Source: Vespula vulgaris (lineage: Eukaryota; Arthropoda; Insecta; Hymenoptera; Vespidae). Taken from it: DNA of 64,000 nucleotides. Positions 35,801 to 48,193 of the stretch are shown in pieces. The position numbers and the translations under genes are program-made. The stretch is taken from contig NC_066595.1 in assembly GCF_905475345.1 (NCBI RefSeq), positions 7,167,001 through 7,231,000 of the forward strand, given 5' to 3'. The stretch's first letter is position 1. Each line of letters begins with the position of its first letter. The notes below the pieces were generated by a model. It ran no database searches, was not told the origin of the DNA, and was given only the letters and a program-made list of their open reading frames with translations.

Positions 35801-38800
35801 ATCAAATTCGACGTACATGTTTCTTTTTTTTTCGGACACGATAGAAAAAAAAGAAAATGATGAATGCTCCATGGTAATAATACTCATGTACTTTTTAAGA
35901 ACAATTTCAATGTAAACTCGTATTTGTAATTAAGAGAACTGCTGTAGTTAAGCAAAAAAGGAACGACCTCCGCGGTCTGTTTTTACATGTATTTTATTAG
36001 AATATACTGTGAATGGAAGCGTGATTGTAAAGAGCAGCATGAATAAGGTGGTCAGTAGTAGGCAGATATATATTTCGAGTTTTTTCGTTGGGGTAGCATG
36101 ATTTTTTGCGTTGCATATAAAAACGAATGTTAATAACCAGGAATTCCTAAAAAAATTACGAGTAAAATAGTAACTAAAAAAATTAGGATGAAGAGTGGCT
36201 CGTTTTTACATTAAAATTGATGCCTTTTCCTTTATCTAAATTACCTTTCGGCGTGGCTATTCCATATCCCTTGCTATCCAATAAACCTCCTATTTGTGTC
36301 AAATTGCAGTCTCTTTGAACTGCATAATCCAGCATCGTAGATTCCATGAGAAACGCGTAATCACCCTCCAACACCCTCTTTACCCCTTCCTCGTAAGTTT
36401 TTACAAAAACGGAAGGAGTTTTCGATTCCATGAATCTCCACATTTTTTGATAAGTTCCAATTTTCGAATCCTACCAATCGGCGAATCGTTATAATGTAGA
36501 AAATAAAATGATATTTGACATGTAAAAAATCGTTGAATTTGTAAATGCAAATTATAGGCTTACCCTAAAGAAAGTCATTGTACTGCCACCTTCCAAAGTG
36601 CCATAAGATATCTCGGTTTGTTCCGCTAAATCGGCAGCATTTTCTATCGGCGTTATCATCCTTTCAACCGTTAAAAAGGCTGCGAGATTTGCCGTATACG
36701 AGGAGATGATTATGAGCGTGAAAAACCACCATATTCCACCAACTATTCTCGTACTGGTCGCCTGAGGAAAATGGTAACGAGATCTTTTATGCGAGACGAA
36801 GAAATCTGCGAGCAATCCTCGATACCATAACAATCGATAACAATTTTAATCGACTTTTCTATATCTATATATAATCTTATTTTTCTTTTTTTCATTTTTT
36901 TCCTTTCTCGAAAGTAATTTATAAATCTTATGAAATCGACCACAAATTCTTCGTTTGGATCGATTCGATGTTTTTATAAGAAACGTAGAAATAAATCGAA
37001 TTAGTTCAAATAAAATTTAAATCTAACGAAGTTAGTTGTGAAGTTTCATTAATATAATATAAACCGAACGATCGCGGCATTCACTTCGCAAACGTTGAAG
37101 GATTATTTCTCAAAAACTTTCTCTTGTTTTAGCTGTTAAATAATGCCCGATAAGGGGAAGAACCGTCGGCAATGAATTCGATTTAATTTAACAGACTCGT
37201 CGAGCGATAAAATCGAAGCTACGAAGCGTTAAAATAGAACTCTGACTATTCGCGCCTTTTCCATTAAAGTCTAAACTTTTCCTTTCGTTCCCTTCTCTCA
37301 CGACTGGAATTCATCGCGTAAATTTGAGAGAGCTATTTTAAACCGAAAGATTTTCTCATTCGACTTCTCGTTTGATATCATTTTAGATGTCTTCCTATTT
37401 TACGTTATACCAGGGTACGCGTTTTGTTCTCTGAGCACTTCAAAAGCACTTGGAAAATGAATCGAAAATTCATGAAGTGCGAGATATTCAAATTTAAGGC
37501 ATAATCAAGTCTATATTTCGAAGTTTATATCTTCGCGCTATTCCAAGAACGCAATAATACGATTCCTTTATGCGCTTTCGACGAATTCTCACTTCGATTA
37601 AAAATCAAGTTAGTCGTCGAAGAAAATAAGAATATTTCATTGGTAAACGACGACGAAAATTTTTCAGTTTTTATTTTTTTGCAAAAGCAAATAAAATATG
37701 AGATTACGAAAGAGAAGATTTCTTATGTCCAATTATGATCACGATAACTTTCATTAAATAATGAATAATGGATAATAAAAAGAACAACAGAGAATCTGTG
37801 TTTTTACAATTACCTAATCATCAAAAATATCTAATTTTCTATTGTAATTAACACCAGGTAAAGGATCGTTCGCATTATTGTGTAAGTTTGAGCTTTATAA
37901 TGAATGAAAAAATATCCACGAGAGTTACGTATATATAAACATACTTATACACATGCTTTGTACGTACGTATAAAATATTACACGCACGAAATATTCCATT
38001 CTTCTCAATATTTTTTTTTTATTTTTTAGCAATTTTTGCTTTTAGCAATTTATTCATAATTTGTACGATGAATTTCTTTTAACTATATGAAAATATGATT
38101 CAGAAAGTATAAACGTAGTAAATGTAAATGATATTAAAAAAGTAATATTTGGATGTATAACACTACTAATGCGCTTATTTTTTCATATTTTTATCGGTAT
38201 TAGTGATGAAAAATACGTGAAAACGATACATAGAATTGTTCTTGAATGATTTTCATTTGTACATACATTTTCCTCCTATGCTTCCATTTATCGAAAAGCC
38301 AATTCACCGTTATATTGGAAAATAACTATGTATATACACAGATGTATACACAAAATAGTAACACGAGTATCACGTTGAATAGTCGATTAGCATGGAAATC
38401 GAAACGACTTATCGACTCAACAATTCGCGAGTGAGATTATAATCGGGTGTGTTCGATCTCAGTAAGAGTTCAAAAAGAATATTTGTCTGAAGTAAAGTAT
38501 CGTATAATGCGAAGATGATGATGAAAAAAAAAAGAAATAAAAAAATAAAGAAAAGAAACAAAAGGAAGAAAAAAGAAAAATAAAACATTGAGGGACTAAG
38601 CTTGATAATAATAATAAAAAAAAATATGGAAACAGTGGGAGCTCAGCTGCAATGTGCATGCAAGATACAATGACAAACTCTGACACAATTTATCGTTTCC
38701 CGTTGGTGCTCACGTAGGTCGTGGACTCAACTAGGATGCTCGCCGATGCAAACTGAGCTTATGCCTTCTATTCGTCATCTTTTTTATCGACTTATTTATA

Positions 38801-39505
38801 TCCGTCTTTGAGCAATGGGTATACAAAAGAAAGCTAAGTTTCGTTTGCAAAATACTCGAAATTCTTGTTGAACGTTTCATCTTCCGTCCAACTTGAAAAA
38901 TACATCCAAGAATCATCGTCGACAATAAATCTTTTGCGGATAAAATCCGAGTGATATATTTAAATTACGAATTTTTATTTATACGATGGAAACTATTACG
39001 AGGAAATCGATAGTTTCGATAGTTTCGACAAGTTGTGAAACTCGAGGAAAGACTCGGTGACTCTGTGGTGACAGGTTTAAATCGAATTTTAGGTAACAGT
39101 TTTGTTACATAAAGGTGTCGATTGTGATTCTAGAAGTTAGTCGAATTATTAATCGTCGTATATTTTTAGTTATTGTTAATTAAGAGATCTTACGAGCATA
39201 TATTATGCCAAACAGATGCAACGATAATGATAGCGAATTGTTAAAGAATTGGAAAACAGATCGTTTGAAAACATCTTTCGTTATTTTAGCGAGTGAATCT
39301 CTAAGGTTTTAGATAGTTTTGCGAACGATCGAAACTTTCCAGTACCTAGCAAATATTCGAAGAGCGGTTCTAGATGTTTCGGGTTAAAAAAAGCAAAGTT
39401 ATATGCGAGTAGGGAGAATATTTACCAACCAAGCAATCGTAGGAAACAGAGGAAAGTGGACGTGCGTAGGAAGTTCGTTGAACAGCGATGAAATGAGAGA
39501 GAGAA

Positions 39506-39540
<35 letters not shown>

Positions 39541-40174
39541 GATAAAAAGAGAGAAAGAGAAAGAGAAAAAGAAAGAAAGAGAGAAAGAGAAAGAGAGAAA
39601 GTAAGTTAGTTGTTGAAAGAGAAGTGCAAGAGGAAAGGGGAAGTAGTGGTTAGCCGAAAGTTAAAGAAGTAGTCCAATGGTGGAGCACCTCGTTGAGTGT
39701 ACCTTGGGGTTGAGCCCGCTGCCCTGCCTTAGAAAAGTACCGGTGATGAACCAGAAGCTGTTGCTAACGCTAAACTGGTTTTCGACGACATCACTGTCCG
39801 CTAAACAAGGGTGCGGATTGTTCCATTCATAAGGACTGAATCTTGCCATCACGAAGAGTGTGAAGCTGACTAGCATGTACGCTGCCAATACGTACAACCA
39901 AATCTCCACTGCCAATGGATTCATGAAGGAGAAGAGTCGTGTCGGCTGACTAGATGGCACCTAAATTACGTTATACTACGATTTTAATTAAAATGGATCT
40001 CGCGAACGAAATCTGCATAAATCGATGGCTATTGAAGGGATATATCCCTTATTTTAGAATATGTCATGCGATCGTGTTTTTGTTTTTAGATAGAATATGA
40101 AGTAATTGATTTTTGTTTTGTAAGAAATTGTTTATAAAAATTATTAACAATAAATTTTGTTGAATATAAATTTG

Positions 40175-40220
<46 letters not shown>

Positions 40221-43200
40221 GGATTGAGAATGTTTAGTTTTGATTTTGCAAAGTGTACAATAAATTGTTTATAACAAATTATTTATAATAAATTATGAAA
40301 TTTATAATTATATATATATATGAGTAGCAGTATGAATTATTTGATGAAATTAATTAAAAAAGTTTTTAACCATTGTTTATAACAAATTGTTTATAACAAA
40401 TTGTTTATAACAAATTATTAAATTTATAATTACATATATATATATATGAGTAGCAGTATGAATTATTTGAAGAAATTAATTAAACAAATTTTGAAGCATT
40501 ATTTATAACAAATTGTTTATAACAAATTGTTAATTAATAGTTACTGACAATCTTGTAAAATGGAGAAAAACTTTTCCTTTAAAATGGTTTTTGTTTCAAG
40601 TCTCTACGACTCTTAGTTCCGGAGATATTCCAATATAAGTGAAAAATATATATATTGATTCACTGACCTATATAATTTCTTTCATAAAAACGTCTTGACA
40701 CAGTGACCTATATCAATTCTTGGAACTCAATTGTTTTTACTACTTACTACTTGCGTACGCACGTTACTACAGATATCACGTGATTATAAGAATTATGAAT
40801 GGCAAATTAAAATGTCCATATCTTCAGAACGGAAAGTCGTACAGAGTTGAAACAAAAACCATTTTAAATGGCAAAATGTCCTCTTTTTATCTACAGACTT
40901 AGATTATACCGTCATAATAAAAGCGATTTCAGAAAATATACGACCATACTTTAACCCGTAAGATAAGACACTGTAAGATATAGATATCGTTATGTAGATA
41001 GAAAGGGAACTTTCTTATTGCGTTAAAGTAATATTTTTTTATGTATTATTAAATTATCATCATATAGATTGATATATGTAAGTATTATTATTATATATGT
41101 ATTTATCATACGCATTTATATCAAAAGTTTTTTCGTATTTAATTAGTAAATATTTCTTTTCGATCGAATGACATTTTATATAATAATATTATTTTCTTTT
41201 TAATTTATTTTACACACTGTGTAGACTCGTGAATATTTTTGTTGAGTTAAATCAATATATACGTTATAGTACGTACACGTATGTGACATTAAATTTGAGT
41301 AAATAATTATAATTTCAACGATGACTTTCATCAGTGAATATAAAATTGCATTAATAATTAATTTTGAAATCATAGATTTTATAAATACGTATTATAATAC
41401 AACAACCCAGGAAGCTATCCGTGCTTAATTTAACATATTATTAAGATTAATAAAATGTCAATAAGCTATTGATTTATAAACATGAAGCTTATCGTATTAT
41501 TTTAATAAAAAGGAAAATCTCTCGATTCAAACTTTATGCTAAAGAAGTATTTAACACTAAATCAATTTCGTTAAATTAAGCGAATCATATAATGAAAGAT
41601 GTAACGAAAATCTAAAAAGAAAAAAGAAAAAAAACTGATATTAAAATTACCTCACCTTAAACAAGATTCCAATACCAAGGTTCATAAAAGGCTTCGTGAA
41701 ATCTATTACGCTTTCTCTAGCATAATTGATCGTCATGGAAGCAACTGCAAGATCTGCTCTCTGTAAATAACAAACGAAATACATTAAAATCTGACTTCTT
41801 ACTTAAATATTTGTATTTATTACTTTCAAGCGGATCTGTTTCTTTTAGAAAAAGAAAAAAATTATAAGAAGAAATATTTGATGAAAAGACTTACTAGAGA
41901 TCGGATAAGTATACTATTTCGGATCTTCGAAATAATATTTCGGAATAAGTATATTTAATTTGTAAATGTATATACGCATATATATATATATATATTCTCA
42001 TAAAATTTATATATTTTTCATAATAAAAAATGAAAAATATATATGACTTATAAAAGAACGCCTCTCTTTGTGCTGTCGCTCACGGTGAAAGTGCTTTCTA
42101 GGTTAATGTGCCGTTCTTTTTTAGGAAGGTCAGATACTTCTACATCTTTTATAAAATGCTGATCTTTGGGGTTAGGAAAGTAGCTACGTCGGCACTACTG
42201 TTACTGCGAAAGACGCGAATTCTTTAGGATTTGTAGGTGAATTTATTTCCATAGTAATTTTCAATGTCATTCCTCAAGAGAGTGAGTTTCGTTGATCCAT
42301 CAAATCGTTCCTTTTCACGAAAAGAAATATATGAAAATTCTTTCTTCGCAGCTTCTTATAAAATCACTTTAATTTATATAATCGATGTAATAATTGCATG
42401 AATCTCTTAATTAATTTCCAAGACTTAAATTTATCATTTCCCATTGTGGAGAATTAAATAAGAAGCTGCTGAAAGAAATTTTAAAACGACGTCCGTGTAA
42501 TTTAACGTCTGAATCTCTTGATAATTATCGCAAACATTTTAATTCATGATAATAAAATCCTTAAAACGCAATAAACGAGACTTTCTAAGTTGCTTTGTGC
42601 TTTTAAAGTATCTCCCCAACACCTTTTATGCCTTTATAACATTGGAATGCAACGGCGAAGTGCAGTAATTTTCTTCTCTGCATTCGAAATATGCTCATTT
42701 GAAGCCACTCGAAGAAACGCTTTTTGTCCACGTTTCCTTTTTAATGCTTCTTATAGAGACGTTGACCTAAACGTGGCACCAAAATACTGAAATATTGTTC
42801 GTATATTCTACCTTCTACCTTTTCTATCGAGAAACCTTTCTTCAATATTACGAATAAATAGAAAAATATATGATTTATCGATATGTCTTGAAGTTTCTTC
42901 ACGTAAAATATTCAAGGCGTTTTAAACATAACGTTTGGACAAAGTTGTGGAATTTTTTAAAATAAAATCTACATGGACAGATACGTATCGGATTTTAATT
43001 TCAGTAAGTCAGTATTTTTACAATTCAAATGGTGTATGTAACATCTGTGAACCGATCTACGAATTGGAATATTGGATACGTCGTTTTTTTTTTTTCAGGG
43101 AGACACATTAAATTAGATGATCGTTGTGTAGCGGTATGCATAATGAATTTTCTTTCCGAGGGACAGATTTATTGCGTCGGTAGCCGAGACTGTTTTACAT

Positions 43201-44940
43201 ATAAAATTAACCTCCACTTCTTCATGAACATGACTTTACCGATTTTTGATATTACTTTTTCCGTCTTTTTTTAATTTTTTGTTATTTTTTATACATGACT
43301 CTATTATCTTTTCCTCGTAAATCTCTTTATATATATATGTATATAGATATATTATTACTATTATTAGATATCATAAAGTTTATTGGATGTAATGTTAATA
43401 CGGATATATAATAAAGTTTCTAATGTTAAATCAAATCCGTTATATGGCTTACCTTCTCCATGAGCTCGCGTACGATACCATTCCATTCTTTGGTATCAGG
43501 ATTATAAACTCCATACATATGGTCGGGTACCAAACGAATAACATATTGAAAGCCAACTTGCCCAGCAATCCATTTAAGTAAATCGATACAGAATCCTTCG
43601 AATCTTGCATTTCCAGTTAAATTTTTATCTTCCTTTACCATTACGTATGGTCTCTCCTGTGAATAACCAATATATCGTTAAAAATAATTACTACTTTTTT
43701 TGTATTTTCTAATCGTAATTTAAAGATTTGTTTCTATAAGTACAGTAGGTATGAATTAAAAGGATACAAAAAAAAAATAGAAAAAGAATTAAACTCTATA
43801 GAGATAAAAAGAAATTATGATATACGAAAATATCAAACAGTTTTGACTGTTCGTTGTCTTTAAGCGCAGTTTGAATGTATGACTTTTACATTATTCATTC
43901 TGTAAATCTCCGATTTATCTGTACGTCGTGTTTATCTTGATTAATGGATGCAATTCATTTATGAAGCTTTTAACATGGATTAAACATTCCTATCGGGACT
44001 GTAATAAAACATAAAATACGTATCGTAAGTTCTTTTAGAAAAATGTACATACGCAGATAAATATATTATAAAAGATCTATCATTTTATAAACTAAACTAA
44101 TAAACAACGAAATGCCTAAATAATGAAGATATAGGTATTTAGTACATTTGAATATTGGAATGACTCTATGAAATTCTATAATCACACGGTAGATTATAAT
44201 AACGTCGTGAATTTCAGGAAATATTATTTCATTTCGTGCTAATATTTGACTTTTGATTAATGTCGCGCTTCCATCTCTCTTTGTTCCTCTTCTACTAAAG
44301 AAAAATGGCTAATTCGATTGTACCATGATTTACCTCTCTTGTCATTACGACCAGCGTGATATTCGTCGCCGTCGTTTCATAAAAGGCTCCCACATCCGTG
44401 ATATTAACGCCGCTTCCAGGCTTCCATTCGCCTACCTTTACAAGATCTTCCTTCTTCAACTTGAGTAGATCCAATTTGAAATTATTTCTTTTGCCTTCGT
44501 TGAATTCTATGCGTCCGGTTAACCCGTGTAAGCCTGCCTGCAGCAGAAAGTTCTGGAGTTCGATTACGTTCGATCAAATTTATTATATCATTATCTTCGC
44601 AGATGACGAATTCGTTTCTTTCTTTCTTTCTTTCTTTCTTTTTTTAACCTTTTCTCTCTCTCTCTCTTTCTCTCTTTTTTTTTCCTTACGAGCTATTACA
44701 AATTATATATAATTTTAAAATGCACGTACGATATTAAATCGCTATTAAATATCGTTCGTAAAACGTTACATTTTTCAACAATTTAACTTTATAAGTTATC
44801 GTACGATTGTAGAAATTTTTTCGTGTTAATTAGCACCTGCGGCCTATGAGCGCGAAAGTCTGGCCGCGATACGTCTAATTTATGGATGCTATCTCGCACC
44901 AACTCCCTACTATCCATATCTGGTCGAATCCTATCTTCCC

Positions 44941-44973
<33 letters not shown>

Positions 44974-47900
44974 TCTCTCTCTCCCCTCTCCCTCTTATAC
45001 ATACGTAATATCCGTCACTTGATATCTTTATCCGTTTTAAAACTTTGCCAATGAGGAGTCATTTGCTCGTAAGCTATCTTTATTGCCATCTATTGTCTTT
45101 TAATAATTTGTCGCATTGAGCGAAAAAAGAAAACGTCGAATGTTTAATTTTACACACATTTTAATTTCAGAAAATACTTAAAAAGTCTTTTTAGAATGTT
45201 GCCACGCGATAAGCATACTTTCGTTTAAAATGTAAATTACTTCAGACTCTGTGCGTATATCGAACGTAAACCGTACTGAAAAGCTTGATGGCGAAACATT
45301 GCTTAAAAAAATATGTCAGAGCGTTCGTAATAAGTTCTTATATTCATGGAAATTTAAAGATAACTTTGTTAAGCTGCTCGCTAAATTGTAAAAGGGAGAA
45401 AAATATTTCGATTAATTCGTTTTAGAAATAAACAACGAAATAAACGTTGATAAAGCTCTAACTTTCGATATAATTTTTAAATAACAATCACGAACTTTCC
45501 ACCGCACGTTTGCTTTTTATATTAAAATCTTTTCCCTCTTTTTTTTGTTTTCTTTTCTTTTTTTTACTCTTTTTCCGTTTGAACTACGACCTTGTTGGAG
45601 AATAACCTTTCTTTTTTTTCTTCTTTTCGTAAATTCGATCGTCGTCTCTCGATACTCGAAATAATTCACTTGGTGAATGTCATAGCGGAATAAATGAAAA
45701 CTGAAAGAACACACGGAAGAGTAAAGAATATCAAGATCTTTCAAAGAATCGAATGGCAATGAGGAATCGATTTTCCGCAAAATTGGACAGAGAGAACGAA
45801 TCGATGAAGAGTAGGCGAAGGCGGCGTTACTTATTCGCGTTTTCCGTCCTCCCGTTCTGCCAAAAGAATATAGAAAAGTCCTCCTCGTGATTCTTTTACC
45901 ATTTTTCTTCAAGCTTCGCGATTATTCGCTCGACTTTGTCGAACTTACTCGAGCACGTGGCCAATTTTCTTCGTTCCACAGCGAAGAAGAAAAACTTATA
46001 AAGCTGTAAAGGGAGGTGGGAGGGGGATAGAGGTGGTGGAGGAGGTGGGAGTGGGTTAGGGGGAGGAGGAGGGAAAGCAGAAAAGAATGAAAGAGAAGAG
46101 AAGAGAAGAATGAGTCGACGGAATAATTCGCAGGAAGCACCGATCGTTCCGTCTTGTAAGTTTTCACGACGTGCATCCGACACGCTGTGCTCGGCCGATT
46201 CAGGACGCGCTTTGATGCGCTTCCTGGTCTGCGAACGTCAGGATCGGACAACTCAATTTCCATCTCGCTCCTTCGGAACTTTCTACGCGAGTGCGCACGC
46301 TTACAGATAGTTGATTGTCGAGGGAAAAGGCAGCCCCTTTCTTTTTTTCTCCCTCTCTTTTTGTTTTTTGCATCTCTTTTATTTCTTTCTTTTCTTTCTT
46401 TGTTTTTTTCCTTTTTTTCTTTCTTTCTTTCTTTTTTTTTTTTTTCATTGTAATCCCGTTATCGTTAACCGCACGCTCGAATAAAGCAAACTTAACGAAC
46501 TTTCACGAAATCCTTTTTATTTCGTTTCGCCGATATCTCTTTGGATTTTTTATTTTTCGCGATAAAAGGGGATTTAATTCTCGTTTTATTATTTATATCG
46601 TCGGGAAATAAAGAATGACGAAGGACAATAGAATTTTTTTAAATGGTGAACATCAAATCGAATATTCTCAAGGACGTAAGTTGAGTTAAAGGAGAGAGGT
46701 ACCTGTGACACATGAATAATTAAACAGCGTATTTAGCAAATAGCTCGAATGTATGGGGGAACCTATGTTAGCTTGTATTCCTATTTCATTCCGTCTCATG
46801 TCGCATCTCTTCCTCTCATGCTCTCTCTCTCTCTCTCTCCCTCTCTCTCTTACCTTTACACACATAAACGCGAAACACAATGCTGTACAAACGCCTACGT
46901 AGGAGGATGGAACACGTAGGAAGCTCGCACGCGCGCTTCTATGAACACGGAGACGTTTCGTATGTCACGCACGGACACGCCAGGAGAACGTATATTAACC
47001 TCACATTACAGCTTGAAATTGAACTAACGCGATGGATTACATCGTGCTAACTTACACATAATAACTATTTCTCCACTTTTCCTATGTCTTTTATCTTTCA
47101 CCTCTATTCAAGAAATTCTATAAGAACAGTAAAAGTTGATTCTTCGAGCAACGTTTCTCTTTTTCTTTTCTTCAACGCTTTCATTACTTAACATTTCTGA
47201 TTAAAACTTCGCAATGAATGAAATTGCAAAAGTTATAGAAATCGCTGGCATTTAAAAAATTTTCAAACAAAATATAAATCTCAATACGAATCAGCATTAT
47301 TTCCGTTTAATTGATGTTATACAGTACGACTGGTAAAGACCGTGTATGTTGAAGAGAGTTTGGGAAAAAAGGAAAAAAAAAAAACAGAATAAATTAGAAG
47401 AGTAAAAGATAAAAAGTAAAAGGACAGATGATTGGAAACGTTTTACAGTTACAACCACGACTATTTAATATGTACGTATTCAAAGGTCTGCTAGGACGCG
47501 GTCGTTCCCATTGAAAATACGGAAAATTTACATTTAGCGACTCGTTAACGCGTTCGAAATGGAAACACTCGTCGTCGTGGTGTTTGATATACCTCTTTGT
47601 TTCTCTTTGTTTCGCGTTTCAAAGTTCTAGAAACGCGTGCAAAAATGCTCATTAAAAGGCATTTGAAAAATGCATCGCTTTGAAAGAAATTACGAGTTTT
47701 AATATATCTCGAATGTTTTATTGATCATGATTGTAAAACAATTCGTGTGATACACGGTATTAAAAATTTACAAAAAGAACTCAAAAGAAATCCAAGGATG
47801 CTCTTTAGTTTTTTTCTTTTTACTTTTTTCCCTTTTTTTTTTAACGTGAATATTCAAATTCAATCCCACCGGATAATAATTTCTTTCCTACTTGATATCA

Positions 47901-48141
47901 CGTTGAGTGTTAAGAAGTGATATGCAGTTAAAAAGAGATATCATCACATCTATCATCGAGAAAAGCGATCGATAAGAAACATTGTTTTCTCCTTTAATAA
48001 AGGATTCTTGTAATTTCTGTCACTTGGTTATTATATATGTACCTATAATCGACATATTGATACTTGTAAACTATCTGTCTCAATCAAATTTGGACTTTGG
48101 TTGGCCGTTTATCTAGACGTAGATAGAGAGATAAATAGAGA

Positions 48142-48193
<52 letters not shown>

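Larger units (their letters stand above)
39961..41655 (-). other. Receptor intron 9, with repeats
   Basis: Contains (TA)n at about 40180-40219, two 126-bp tandem units and the hairpin element described separately. The remainder is AT-rich without genes. Confidence 0.75.

Noticed and set aside
45517..45912. 131-codon open frame on the - strand
   Set aside because: Low-complexity Lys/Arg-rich translation of A/T-rich tracts inside an intron.
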